From contig NZ_QQBJ01000003.1 in NCBI RefSeq assembly GCF_003347205.1, forward strand, positions 1-64,000: a stretch of 64,000 nucleotides of DNA. Direction: 5' to 3'. Position numbers and translations under genes: made by a program. Position 1 is the first letter of the stretch, and each line of letters starts with the position of its first letter. Shown piece by piece: positions 30,056-38,583 of the stretch. Source of the DNA: Mycolicibacterium moriokaense. Its GTDB lineage: Bacteria; Actinomycetota; Actinomycetes; Mycobacteriales; Mycobacteriaceae. Below the pieces are notes generated by a model. The model ran no database searches, had not been told where the DNA came from, and worked only from the letters and a program-made list of their open reading frames with translations.

Positions 30056-30471
30056 GTCTGTTCCTTCCAGAATTCAGCCAGGCCCGCGCGAACGGCTTCG
30101 ACGTCGTCCGGGGTTCCCATCAGTTCGAAGCGATACAGGTACGGAACACCGCACTTGGTGGACACGACATTGCCCGCGTAGGCGAACTCCGCACCGAAGT
30201 TGTTGTTTCCGGCCGCGATGACCCCGCGGATCAGCGACCGGTTGTGCTCGTTGTTCAGAAAGGCGATGACCTGCTTGGGGACATAGCCGCCGGAGTTGAT
30301 GTCCGGCGTGGCGCGCCCACCACCGTAGGTGGGCAGCACCAGCACGTAGGGTTCGTCGACCTCGATGCGCCCGTGCAGCGGGATCCGGACGGCGGGCAGG
30401 CCGAGTTTCTCGACGAAGCGGTGGGTGTTCTCCGACACGCTGGAGAAGTAGACGAGGTTGCCTGCGGACAT
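30022..30471 (-). CDS. nrdI: NrdI flavodoxin-like activator of NrdF
   Basis: A 149-aa flavodoxin-fold protein: [24 protein letters not shown] (FMN phosphate loop), [41 protein letters not shown]. NrdI supplies oxidant for assembling the Mn cofactor in NrdF. Overlaps nrdE and lies 46 bp after nrdH, the standard nrdHIE order. Confidence 0.95.
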   Translation of the reverse strand: MSAGNLVYFSSVSENTHRFVEKLGLPAVRIPLHGRIEVDEPYVLVLPTYGGGRATPDINSGGYVPKQVIAFLNNEHNRSLIRGVIAAGNNNFGAEFAYAGNVVSTKCGVPYLYRFELMGTPDDVEAVRAGLAEFWKEQTCHQPSQLQSL

Positions 30472-30517
30472 CTCGGCGACCCTCCTTCTCTTCTCGCTGC
30501 GTGTGTCGGAATGTGGC

Positions 30518-30760
30518 TTATGCGGTCAGCGCCGCGGCGCCGGCCAGGGCCTTGATGCGATCGGGGCGGAAGCCCGACCAGTGCTCGTTGCCCGCCACCA
30601 CCACCGGCGCCTGCAGGTAGCCCAGGGCCATCACGTAGTCGCGGGCCTCGGAGTCGAGGCTGATGTCCACCGTCTGGTAGTCGATGCCCTGCTTGTCCAG
30701 CGCCTTGTAGGTGGCGTTGCACTGCACACATGCCGGCTTGGTGTACACGGTGATGGTCAT
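30518..30760 (-). CDS. nrdH: NrdH glutaredoxin-like electron donor
   Basis: An 80-aa thioredoxin-fold protein with CVQC at residues 11-14 ([16 protein letters not shown]) and the NrdH signature [16 protein letters not shown]. It passes electrons from thioredoxin reductase to NrdE. ATG 30760 (MTITVYTKP) is the family start, with AGGAG 11 bp upstream; the frame upstream to 30973 is untranslated leader. Confidence 0.95.
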   Translation of the reverse strand: MTITVYTKPACVQCNATYKALDKQGIDYQTVDISLDSEARDYVMALGYLQAPVVVAGNEHWSGFRPDRIKALAGAAALTA

Positions 30761-30973
30761 CTGCGGTACGGCTCCTCTTGGCTGGGGCTTAGAGACGGAC
30801 TGGCAACTGCTCTGACACTGCTTCTCGCTTGAGTTCAGCGACCCGTCGGCCCTCAAAATTCCTGCCGTCCGGGCTGCTTGGCCGACCGGTCGGGGGGACC
30901 GACACTGCCGGGTTCTGCAGTTCCGGCCGACCCTTTGAAACTTCGGAACCGTGGGGGTCTGTCGGTGCGCCAA
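30761..30973 (-). other. Long leader upstream of nrdH
   Basis: About 213 bp between the NrdR boxes and the nrdH start. No cobalamin riboswitch or other known aptamer is recognisable. It contains the perfect palindrome CCGACCGGTCGG near 30882-30893 and several small hairpins. The open reading frame through it is not supported by codon usage. Confidence 0.4.
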
Positions 30974-31021
30974 ACACTACACCTGGTGTCCGACATTGCG
31001 AAGGGATACCACATCTTCTAA
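30974..31021 (-). promoter_or_regulatory. Tandem NrdR boxes upstream of nrdHIE
   Basis: Box 1 ACACTACACCTGGTGT (30974-30989); box 2, weaker, ATACCACATCTTCTAA (31006-31021), offset 32 bp. Same offset and nearly the same box 1 as at nrdF2, so both units are likely co-repressed by NrdR. From 31022 to 31178 I see nothing further. Confidence 0.7.
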
Positions 31022-31178
31022 ACAACATTTATGAAATTCCCTGGTCGTAAGCCTGACGTCGGCGCGCCGCCCGGCGTGTCGCACATCACATTCGGCGCGT
31101 GTCTTCCGTCATCGCCAGGTTTACCACCCGCCTCCGACAACCTGGCCGACCCGGATCGTCACGGTGACGTAACAGCAA

Positions 31179-31215
31179 AGCCGCCGGCAGGTCTCGATCG
31201 ACCCGGCCGGCGGCT
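31179..31215 (-). terminator. Strong hairpin terminator after the FMN reductase gene
   Basis: AGCCGCCGGC (31179-31188) pairs with GCCGGCGGCT (31206-31215): a perfect 10-bp stem, 17-nt loop. Read on the minus strand it is followed by TTTGCTGTT, close to an intrinsic terminator, 15 bp past the gene's stop. Confidence 0.7.
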
Positions 31216-31230
31216 GGCTGTGCAGTGCTG

Positions 31231-31773
31231 TCAGCCGACCTCGGCGGCCAGCTTTCCGACGATGTCCCGCAGGGTCGCGACGACCTCGGCGTTCTCCCTC
31301 GGGTGTTTGCCGTCGAGCGATTTGAACGGCACCGAGAGCTTCAGGTCCTCGATCACCCGCGGCCCCGCGAGGCCGAACGACTTGCGGGTCTCGTCGTGCG
31401 CCCACACACCGCCGTACTGGCCGAACGCCCCGCCGATCACGGCGGCGGGCTTGCCCTTCAGCGCGCCGTCGCCGAACGGGCGGGACAGCCAGTCGATCGC
31501 GTTCTTCAGCACGCCCGGAATGCTGCCGTTGTACTCGGGTGTGACCACCAGGGCGGCATCGGCGTCGGCCGCGACCGCTCGCAGCGCCACCACGGACGCG
31601 GGCGCATGTTCGTTGTCGATGTCCTCGTTGTAGAACGGAAGCTCGCCCAACCCCTCGTACACCGTGATCGCGACGCCGTCCGGCGCCGTCTCCGCTGCGA
31701 GTTCGGCCAGTTGCCGGTTGATCGACGCGGCGCGCAGGCTGCCCACCAACGCGATGACTTTGACGTCGGCCAT
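31231..31773 (-). CDS. NAD(P)H-dependent FMN reductase (Rv3054c orthologue)
   Basis: A 180-aa flavodoxin-like reductase: VIALVGSLRAASINRQLAELA, LPFYNEDIDNEHAP, VVTPEYNGSIPGVLKNAIDWLSRP, PAAVIGGAFGQYGG. Reduces quinones, chromate or azo compounds using FMN; the physiological substrate is unknown. ATG 31773 (MADVKVIAL) follows GAAGGGAA. Divergent from the TetR gene, as in Rv3054c/Rv3055, with a CGGAC-TGTG-GTCCG dyad at 31820-31833 between them. Confidence 0.88.
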   Translation of the reverse strand: MADVKVIALVGSLRAASINRQLAELAAETAPDGVAITVYEGLGELPFYNEDIDNEHAPASVVALRAVAADADAALVVTPEYNGSIPGVLKNAIDWLSRPFGDGALKGKPAAVIGGAFGQYGGVWAHDETRKSFGLAGPRVIEDLKLSVPFKSLDGKHPRENAEVVATLRDIVGKLAAEVG

Positions 31774-31862
31774 GTCAGATTCCCTTCGGTGGATGTCTTT
31801 CATCCTCGCATGAGCCAACCGGACTGTGGTCCGCTTTATTCCGGCTGCGTTAAAGTGCAGAA

Positions 31863-32453
31863 ATGAGCATCAGCGGGCTGCCGGTGTCCGCCCCGCAGGA
31901 GCGGGGCGACGCGGCCCGCAACCGCGCGTTGCTGCTCGACGCCGCCCGCAGGCTGATTGCCGAGCGCGGCGCCGACGCGGTCTCGATGGACGATATCGCC
32001 GCCGCCGCGGGCGTCGGCAAGGGCACGCTGTTCCGCCGGTTCGGCAGCCGGGCGGGGCTGATGATGGTCCTTCTCGACGAGGACGAGCGGGCCAACCAGG
32101 AAGCCTTTCTCTTCGGCCCCCCTCCCCTGGGTCCCGACGCGCCGCCGTTGGACCGGCTGTTGGCCTTCGGACGGGAACGGCTGTGCTTCGCCAACACTCA
32201 TTACGCGCTGTTGTCGTCCGCCAACCAGGATCCGCAGAGCCGCTACGGCGCCCCGGCGATGGTGCTGCACACTCATGTCCGTCTGCTGCTCGACACCGCG
32301 GGCAGCACCGGGGACCTCGACACGCAGGCCGACGCGCTGCTGGCCTTGCTCGACGCAGACTACGTGCATCATCAACTCGCCGATCGCGGCGAGACACTGG
32401 ACTCCCTCGGCGACAAATGGGAAAGCTTGGCGCGCAAGCTCTGTGGCAAGTGA
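31863..32453 (+). CDS. TetR-family regulator (Rv3055 orthologue)
   Basis: A 196-aa TetR protein: RNRALLLDAARRLIAERGADAVSMDDIAAAAGVGKGTLFRRFGSRAGL is the helix-turn-helix region. The rest is the ligand domain of the SACE_7040-like TetR group (THVRLLLDTAG, LLALLDADYVHHQL). It is divergent from the FMN reductase gene and 3 bp from dinB2, so it probably controls the reductase and may be transcribed with dinB2. Confidence 0.85.
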   Translation: MSISGLPVSAPQERGDAARNRALLLDAARRLIAERGADAVSMDDIAAAAGVGKGTLFRRFGSRAGLMMVLLDEDERANQEAFLFGPPPLGPDAPPLDRLLAFGRERLCFANTHYALLSSANQDPQSRYGAPAMVLHTHVRLLLDTAGSTGDLDTQADALLALLDADYVHHQLADRGETLDSLGDKWESLARKLCGK

Positions 32454-32456
32454 CCA

Positions 32457-33533
32457 ATGAGCCGGTGGGTTCTGCACGTCGACCTTGACCAGTTCCAGGC
32501 CGCAGTCGAGGTGCGCCGCAACCCCGCGCTCGCGGGACTGCCGGTGATCGTCGGCGGTAACGGCGATCCCACCGAACCGCGCAAGGTCGTCACGTGCGCG
32601 TCGTATCCGGCGCGCGAGTTCGGCGTGCACGCGGGCATGCCGCTTCGGACGGCGGCGCGCAAGTGCCCCGACGCGGTGTTCCTGCCGCTGGACACCGACG
32701 CCTACGACGAGGCCTCCGAGGAGGTCATGGGACTACTGCGCGATTTCGGTCATCCGGTCGAGGTGTGGGGCTGGGACGAGGCCTACGTCGGCGCCGACCT
32801 CGGCGATTCCGACGACCCGATCGAGCTTGCCCAGCAGATCCGTGAGGTCGTCGCGGCGGGCAGCGGCCTGACCTGTTCCGTCGGCATCAGCGACAACAAA
32901 CAGCGCGCCAAGGTGGCCACCGGATTCGGCAAGCCGACGCACACGCGAGGAGCAGATCAGGCTTCAGGCGTTTTCGCGCTGACCGAAGCCAACTGGATGA
33001 CGGTGATGGGCGACCGCGGGGTGGACGCACTGTGGGGCGTGGGACCCAAGACCGCCAAAAAGCTTTCCGCGCTGGGCATCACGACCGTCGCGGACCTGGC
33101 CGCCACCGATGCCACGCTGCTGACGTCGACGTTCGGACCGACCACCGGACTGTGGATCCTGCTATTGGCCAAAGGCGGCGGCGACACCACCGTCAGCGCC
33201 GCGCCGTGGGTGCCGCGCTCGCGCAGCCACGTGATCACGTTCCCGCAGGACCTGACCGACCGCGCCGAAATCGACGCCGCCGTCGTCGCTCTCGCGCGGC
33301 AGACCCTCGCCGAGGTGGCCGAACAGGGGCGGGTGGTGACGCGGGTCGCGGTCACCGTGCGGACCAACACCTTCTTCACCCGAACCAAGATCCGCAAGCT
33401 CGCGTCGGCGGGCACGGACGGCGAGGTCATCACCACCACCGCGGTGCACCTGCTGGACCAGTTCGAGTTGGACCGCCCCATCCGGCTGCTCGGCGTTCGG
33501 CTCGAACTGGCGCCGCCGGCGGCCGGATACTGA
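32457..33533 (+). CDS. dinB2: Y-family DNA polymerase IV DinB2 (DinP, Rv3056 orthologue)
   Basis: Translesion polymerase of 358 aa. Palm motifs: HVDLDQFQAAVE (metal Asp), CASYPAREFGVHAGMPLRTAARKCPD, WGWDEAYVG (the second acidic pair, D-E), CSVGISDNKQRAKVATGFGKP. Then thumb helix-hairpin-helix LWGVGPKTAKKLSALGITTVADLA and the little-finger domain. The first residues HVDLDQF in place of HVDMDAF fit DinB2, which tolerates ribonucleotides. No beta-clamp-binding motif at the C-terminus is obvious. Three bp after the TetR gene. Confidence 0.93.
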   Translation: MSRWVLHVDLDQFQAAVEVRRNPALAGLPVIVGGNGDPTEPRKVVTCASYPAREFGVHAGMPLRTAARKCPDAVFLPLDTDAYDEASEEVMGLLRDFGHPVEVWGWDEAYVGADLGDSDDPIELAQQIREVVAAGSGLTCSVGISDNKQRAKVATGFGKPTHTRGADQASGVFALTEANWMTVMGDRGVDALWGVGPKTAKKLSALGITTVADLAATDATLLTSTFGPTTGLWILLLAKGGGDTTVSAAPWVPRSRSHVITFPQDLTDRAEIDAAVVALARQTLAEVAEQGRVVTRVAVTVRTNTFFTRTKIRKLASAGTDGEVITTTAVHLLDQFELDRPIRLLGVRLELAPPAAGY

Positions 33534-33561
33534 GTCACACCCGGCCAATACGCTCGGGCAC

Positions 33562-34749
33562 ATGCTGCACACGATCGCCGTCCGCGGATACCGCTCCCTG
33601 CGCGAGATCGTGCTGCCGCTTCGCCGCCTGACCGTGGTGACGGGCGCCAACGGCGCCGGCAAGTCCTCGGTGTACCGGGCCATGCGGCTGCTCGCCGACT
33701 GCGGTCGCGGCGAGATCATCGGATCACTGGCCCGCGAAGGCGGGCTGGACTCGGTGCTGTGGGCGGGCCCGGAACAACTCAGCGGCGCCCGCCGCACCGG
33801 GCGGGTCGAGGGCACCACCCGCAGCGGGCCCGTCGCGCTCGAACTCGGTTTCGCCTCTGACGACTTCGGCTATCTGGCCGACCTCGGGCTACCCCAGATG
33901 GCCGGTCACGGTTCGTTGTTTGCATTCGATCCGGAGATCAAGCGCGAGGCGGTCTTCGCGGGCCCGGTGATGCGGCGCGGCTCCACCCTGGTGCGGCGGA
34001 CGCGGGAATACGTCGAGGTGTCCGCGGAGTCCGGACGGGGCTTCGACGAAGTCTCGCGGTCGCTGCCGCCGTATCGCAGCGTGCTCGCCGAATACGCCCA
34101 TCCCGGCGCCCATCCCGAACTGGCCGCCGTCCGGCACCGGCTGCGCGGCTGGCGCTTCCACGACGGCTTCCGGGTCGACGCTTCCGCGCCCTCGCGACTC
34201 CCCCAGGTCGGCACCCGCACACCCGTTCTGTCCGATGACGGCCGCGACGTCGCGGCGGCTGTGCAGACCATCATCGAAGCCGGCTTCGATGATCTGTCCC
34301 GTGCGGTCGCCGACGCCTTCGACGGTGCGACGGTGTCGGTGGCCGTGCACGACGGGCTGTTCGATCTGCAGCTGCATCAGCGCGGCATGCTGCGCCCGTT
34401 GCGCGCCGCCGAACTGTCCGACGGCACGCTGCGATTTCTGCTGTGGGCGGCGGCCCTGCTCAGCCCGCAGCCGCCGTCGCTGATGGTGCTCAACGAGCCG
34501 GAGACCTCGCTGCATCCGGATCTGTTGCGCCCGTTGGCTTCCCTCATCACGGCCGCAGCCGAGCTGACGCAGGTCGTCGTCGTCACCCACTCGAAGGCGA
34601 TGCTGGAGTTCCTGGGCACCACACCGGTGGCCGACGCGGACGACGACACCGCCGCGGTCGAGATCCCGCTCTACAAAGAACTGGGTGAGACACGCGTCGA
34701 AGGGCTGGGCATGCTCACCGCGCCGCCGTGGGACTGGGGCAAGCGATGA
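33562..34749 (+). CDS. AAA ATPase of the AAA_21/OLD-like type
   Basis: A 395-aa ATPase: Walker A VTGANGAGKSSVYRAMRLL at about residue 26, signature-like LSDGTLRFLLWAAALL, Walker B SLMVLNEPETSLHPDLL and a switch His in VVVVTHSKAML. The order and spacing match ABC-type AAA_21 ATPases related to RecF/OLD. No TOPRIM nuclease is fused, so it is not a complete OLD protein. It follows dinB2 by 28 bp and is absent from the reference order, where Rv3057c comes next. A repair or defence role is possible but unproven. Confidence 0.8.
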   Translation: MLHTIAVRGYRSLREIVLPLRRLTVVTGANGAGKSSVYRAMRLLADCGRGEIIGSLAREGGLDSVLWAGPEQLSGARRTGRVEGTTRSGPVALELGFASDDFGYLADLGLPQMAGHGSLFAFDPEIKREAVFAGPVMRRGSTLVRRTREYVEVSAESGRGFDEVSRSLPPYRSVLAEYAHPGAHPELAAVRHRLRGWRFHDGFRVDASAPSRLPQVGTRTPVLSDDGRDVAAAVQTIIEAGFDDLSRAVADAFDGATVSVAVHDGLFDLQLHQRGMLRPLRAAELSDGTLRFLLWAAALLSPQPPSLMVLNEPETSLHPDLLRPLASLITAAAELTQVVVVTHSKAMLEFLGTTPVADADDDTAAVEIPLYKELGETRVEGLGMLTAPPWDWGKR

Positions 34750-34761
34750 CGACTGCCGCCG

Positions 34762-35616
34762 TCATTTCATGCCGGGCCGCAGCGCACGGCTGAACACCAC
34801 GTTGGCCTGCCGCATCGCCACGCTGTACGGCCACCACGCCACCCGCTTGAACATGTAGAGCGCGCGAATATCCGGCGAGGTGTAGATGAGAAACCGGTTC
34901 CTGGCCACGCCCCGCAAGATCCGGTCGGCGACATGCTCCGGTGTCACCGCATGACCGGTGAAGCGGTTGGTCCACTTCTGCACGTCGGGATGCTCACGGT
35001 CGACACCCGCAATGTGAACCGTATGCACCAGTGGGGTTTTCACCGCGCCCGGCACCACCACCGACACGCCGATGCGATGACGTGCCAGGTCGAACCGCAG
35101 CACCTCGGACAGCCCGCGAAGCCCGTACTTGCTCGCGCTGTAGGCCGCGTGCCAGGGCAGCGCGACCAGTCCGGCGGCCGAGGAGACGTTGACCAGGTGG
35201 CCGCCCCGGCGCGCCTCGACCATCGGTGGCAGGAACGCCTCGATGACGTGGATGGGCCCCATCAGGTTGATGTCGATCATCGACTTCCACTGCTCGTGCG
35301 TGAGCCGGTCGACGGTGCCCCACGCGGAGACGCCCGCGATGTTCATCACCACATCCATGGCCGGATGGCCGGCGTGGATGTCGGCGGCGAAGCGCGTCAC
35401 CTCGTCGAAGTCGGAGACATCCAGTGCCCGGTGCTCGGACACCGTCCCGCCCAGCGCCAGCACGTCGGCGACCGTCGTCGCCAACCCCTCGTCGTCGCGG
35501 TCGGTCAGATACAGGTCGGCGCCCTGCGCGGCCAGTTTCAACGCGGTCGCGCGGCCGATCCCGCTGGCGGCGCCGGTCAAGAAGCAACGTTTGCCGTCAA
35601 AACCGCTGTGCGCCAT
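34762..35616 (-). CDS. Short-chain dehydrogenase/reductase (Rv3057c orthologue)
   Basis: A 284-aa SDR: FLTGAASGIGRATALKLAAQGADLYLTDRD (TGxxxGxG), MNIAGVSAWG (NAG), VNVSSAAGLVALPWHAAYSASKYG (Ser, Tyr-x3-Lys), then VVPGAVKTPLV. A hydrophobic C-terminal part (RALYMFKRVAWWPYSVAMR) may contact membrane. Substrate unknown. Operon with the upstream TetR gene (18-bp gap). Confidence 0.9.
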   Translation of the reverse strand: MAHSGFDGKRCFLTGAASGIGRATALKLAAQGADLYLTDRDDEGLATTVADVLALGGTVSEHRALDVSDFDEVTRFAADIHAGHPAMDVVMNIAGVSAWGTVDRLTHEQWKSMIDINLMGPIHVIEAFLPPMVEARRGGHLVNVSSAAGLVALPWHAAYSASKYGLRGLSEVLRFDLARHRIGVSVVVPGAVKTPLVHTVHIAGVDREHPDVQKWTNRFTGHAVTPEHVADRILRGVARNRFLIYTSPDIRALYMFKRVAWWPYSVAMRQANVVFSRALRPGMK

Positions 35617-35634
35617 TGCGCTGAGGATACTGAT

Positions 35635-36288
35635 CTACTTCTTGCGGAGGTGCTCGCCACCCCAGATCGCCGACACCCACAGCCGCTCGAGGGCGTCGAC
35701 CGCGCGCCCGGGATCGGTGTCGCGGCCGACGAACGCGCTGTCCTGGGTCAGCGTCATCGTCGTGGTCGCGGCCAGCGTGCGCACCAGCGCGGGCAGGTCG
35801 TCGGAAATCGGGCTCGCCTCGGAGTCCTGCTCCAGCAGGGCGATGAGTTTGTCGATGATGCCGTCATAGAAGTCGTCCATCATCTCGCGGATCTGCGCGT
35901 CGGTGTTGCGCGCGACCGCGCACGCGGACAACACGGGGTCGTCGTTGGCGTAGACGGCCGCCGCACTGCCGACCATGCGCTTGGCGAACGCCGCGGGCGT
36001 CTCGCCCGGCTCACGCGGTGCGAAATGGTTGGTCAGGCTGTCGAGCAGTTCACTGTCGTCGTCCAGGATCACCGCCAGCACTGCGTATTTGGAGTCGAAG
36101 TAGAAATAGAACCCGGAGCGTGCGACGCCGGCGCGTTCGCTGATCGTGCTGACCGACAAATCCGCGAAGGACCGCTCGCCCAGTAGCTCACGGACCGCGG
36201 CGACGATCGCGTCGCGTTGCCGGTCGCCCCGGCTGCGACGCATCCCCTGCGGGGCGGACTCTGCGGCCATGGCACTAGACCTTGGCAT
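35635..36288 (-). CDS. TetR-family regulator, EthR-like (Rv3058c orthologue)
   Basis: A 217-aa regulator: RRSRGDRQRDAIVAAVRELLGERSFADLSVSTISERAGVARSGFYFYFDSKYAVL is an EthR/KstR-like DNA-binding domain, and the ligand domain includes RTLAATTTMTLTQDSAFVG. Candidate starts are ATG 36288 (MPRSSAMAAES) and 36270. It lies divergent from cyp136 with a perfect TetR-type palindrome between, so it probably represses cyp136 and its own operon with the SDR. Confidence 0.87.
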   Translation of the reverse strand: MPRSSAMAAESAPQGMRRSRGDRQRDAIVAAVRELLGERSFADLSVSTISERAGVARSGFYFYFDSKYAVLAVILDDDSELLDSLTNHFAPREPGETPAAFAKRMVGSAAAVYANDDPVLSACAVARNTDAQIREMMDDFYDGIIDKLIALLEQDSEASPISDDLPALVRTLAATTTMTLTQDSAFVGRDTDPGRAVDALERLWVSAIWGGEHLRKK

Positions 36289-36307
36289 CACGACCCGCCA
36301 CGACAAA

Positions 36308-36325
36308 ACTTGACATGCGTCAAGT
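36308..36325. promoter_or_regulatory. TetR-type operator ACTTGAC-ATGC-GTCAAGT
   Basis: Perfect 7+7 palindrome with 4-bp spacer, 20 bp from the TetR start and 71 bp before cyp136. Likely autoregulatory operator of the Rv3058c-type regulator. Confidence 0.75.
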
Positions 36326-36396
36326 GTGCCATCCAGGATGAAGATAGGAGTGACAATCACCACAGTCTGGCCACCGTCTTTGCCTCAGGAGCATGC

Positions 36397-37881
36397 ATGC
36401 CGACGATCAGCACCAAGGACTACCTGCTCGACCAGGCCACGCGGCGAATGAGGACATCGCCGATCCTGACCGTGCCGGGCATGGGCATGCTGGAGAAGCG
36501 GCTTCTCGACCACAAATGGGCCCAGCACGCGTGGGCCGAACCGCCCGCGGGCAGCGATCTCAAGCCCGTGATGGGCGACAGTGGATTGCCGGTCCTCGGC
36601 CACATCGTGGAGATGTTCAGGGGTGGTCCCGACTGGTGGCTGCATCTGTACCGCACCCGCGGCCCGATGGTGCTGCTGGATTCGCCGATCATTCCGTCGG
36701 TCGCGGCGCTGGGGCCCGACGCCATTCAGGCGATCTACTCCAACCGCAACAAGGACTTTTCACAGCAGGGCTGGGTTCCCGCGATCGGCCCCTTCTTCAA
36801 ACGCGGTCTGATGCTGCTCGACTTCGACGAGCACATGTTCCACCGGCGGATCATGCAGGAGGCGTTCGTCCGCACCCGGTTGGCCGGCTACACCGAACAC
36901 GTCGACAAGGTCGTGTCGAAGGTCATCGCGGACGACTGGGTGTCCAATGACCCGCGCTTCCTGCTGTATCCGGCGATGAAGGAGCTCACCCTCGACATCG
37001 CCTCGATGGTGTTCATGGGCCACGAGCCGGGCACCGACCGCGAGCTGGTGACGAAGGTGAACCGCGCCTTCACCGTCACCACCCGCGCGGGCAACGCGAT
37101 CATCCGCACCAGCGTGCCGCCGTTCACCTGGTGGCGCGGCCTGAAGGCCCGTGAGTACCTGGAGCGCTACTTCGAGGAGCGCGTGGCGGAGCGCCGCGGC
37201 AAGGACGGCAGCGATCTGCTGACGGTGTTGTGTCACTCCGAGGACGAGGACGGCAACAAGTTCACCGACGAAGACATCGTCAACCACATGATCTTCCTGA
37301 TGATGGCCGCCCACGACACGTCCACATCGACCGCGACGACGATGTCGCACTACCTGGCGGCCAATCCGGAATGGCAGGAACGCTGCCGCGACGAGTCCGA
37401 CCGGCTGGGCGACGGGCCGCTGGACATCGAGGCGCTGGAGAAGCTGGAATCGCTCGACCTGGTGATGAACGAGTCCATCCGGCTGGTCTCCCCGGTGCAG
37501 TGGGCGATGCGCCAGACGGTGCGCGACACCGAACTGCTCGGCTACTACCTGCCCAAGGGCACCAACGTCATCGCCTACCCCGGGATGAACCACCGGCTCG
37601 AGGAGATCTACCCCGACCCGTACACATTCGACCCCGCCCGGTTCACCGAGCCCCGCAACGAACACAAGAAGCACCGCTACGGCTTCACCCCGTTCGGCGG
37701 CGGCGCGCACAAGTGCATCGGCATGGTGTTCGGCCAGCTGGAGGTCAAGACGATCATGCATCGGCTGTTGCGCCGGTACCGCCTCGAGCTGCCGCGGCCG
37801 GGCTATGAGGCGCGCTACGACTACGGCGGCATGCCGGTGCCGATGGACGGCATGCCGATCGTGCTGCGCCCGTTGCGCTAG
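36397..37881 (+). CDS. cyp136: Cytochrome P450 CYP136
   Basis: A 494-aa P450 in the place of Rv3059. Heme-binding motif FTPFGGGAHKCIGMVFG, I-helix MMAAHDTSTSTATT, ExxR in MNESIRLVSPVQW, and PDPYTFDPARF. The N-terminus has no membrane anchor. CYP136 is conserved in mycobacteria with unknown substrate, possibly a sterol-like lipid. The start at 36397 (MPTISTKDYLL) follows CAGGAG; the longer frame to 36217 crosses the operator. Ends four bases into the stop of the LeuA-like gene. Confidence 0.93.
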   Translation: MPTISTKDYLLDQATRRMRTSPILTVPGMGMLEKRLLDHKWAQHAWAEPPAGSDLKPVMGDSGLPVLGHIVEMFRGGPDWWLHLYRTRGPMVLLDSPIIPSVAALGPDAIQAIYSNRNKDFSQQGWVPAIGPFFKRGLMLLDFDEHMFHRRIMQEAFVRTRLAGYTEHVDKVVSKVIADDWVSNDPRFLLYPAMKELTLDIASMVFMGHEPGTDRELVTKVNRAFTVTTRAGNAIIRTSVPPFTWWRGLKAREYLERYFEERVAERRGKDGSDLLTVLCHSEDEDGNKFTDEDIVNHMIFLMMAAHDTSTSTATTMSHYLAANPEWQERCRDESDRLGDGPLDIEALEKLESLDLVMNESIRLVSPVQWAMRQTVRDTELLGYYLPKGTNVIAYPGMNHRLEEIYPDPYTFDPARFTEPRNEHKKHRYGFTPFGGGAHKCIGMVFGQLEVKTIMHRLLRRYRLELPRPGYEARYDYGGMPVPMDGMPIVLRPLR

Positions 37882-38387
37882 CCGCCACCCTCCGCGCTCA
37901 GCAGCCGGTTGGCGCAGGCGATCATCGCCCGTAGGGCCGACTGCGTGGCATCCTCGTCGACTCCCATCGCCCATTCGGTGTGGGCACCGTCGCTGCCGCA
38001 GATGAAGGTGGCGGTTTCCCCGTCGGCCGACAGTTGGTGGAAGGCGGTCATCTCGACGGCGATGCCGAGGTCGTAGAGCATTTCCGTCAAGGCCGCGATG
38101 GGGCCCGACGCCGCCGCCGACGCGACGCTGATGCGGTCGCCGAGCGCCAGCGTCGCCTGGAAGTTACGCGCCTGCGGGCCCAGCCTGGTTGCGGGGCACT
38201 CGCCGTCGGTGCAGGTCCACTGCCCCAACCGCAGCGGTCCCGCCGCGGGGGCATAGGTGGTGGTGAACATGTGCCAGTCCATCGCATCGGCCTCTGTGCG
38301 CAGGTCGCGCGGCAGCGGAGCGATGAAGCGGTCCGCGGCGCTGGGCGACGGCGCTGCGCCGGTTGTGGATTGTGGTGGAGATGTCAT
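37878..38387 (-). CDS. Stand-alone LeuA allosteric (dimerisation) domain protein
   Basis: A 169-aa protein resembling the C-terminal regulatory domain of 2-isopropylmalate synthase: ATLALGDRISVASAAASGPIAALTEMLYDLGIAVEMTAFHQLSADGETATFICGSDG, WAMGVDEDATQSALRAMIACANRL. The catalytic TIM barrel is absent. Similar small actinobacterial proteins exist; they may bind leucine-like amino acids or interact with LeuA. ATG 38387 (MTSPPQSTTG) chosen; 38432 has no ribosome site. 196 bp to the next gene hold nothing recognisable. Confidence 0.75.
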   Translation of the reverse strand: MTSPPQSTTGAAPSPSAADRFIAPLPRDLRTEADAMDWHMFTTTYAPAAGPLRLGQWTCTDGECPATRLGPQARNFQATLALGDRISVASAAASGPIAALTEMLYDLGIAVEMTAFHQLSADGETATFICGSDGAHTEWAMGVDEDATQSALRAMIACANRLLSAEGGG

Positions 38388-38583
38388 GTGCCGGTCTTCG
38401 CTTGCTTGAAGGATTGACCGACGAGGTAGCAACGACCCACAGCGAGGGGTCGGTCAGGATCAGACCCCGCTGGGGATTGCTACTACGAGTCGCCTCGGCA
38501 CGGAAGGAATGCTAGTCCTGTGCGGCGAAGGGGCGCAATCGTGATTTCGCCGCTCGGGGCGTGGGCAGGCACGATGGCGATCG

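Noticed and set aside
30761-30973. Cobalamin riboswitch upstream of nrdHIE
   Set aside because: No B12-box-like sequence or recognisable aptamer; the NrdR boxes explain regulation better.
37805-38005. Small Arg-rich frame past cyp136
   Set aside because: Out-of-frame read of the cyp136 end and LeuA-like gene.
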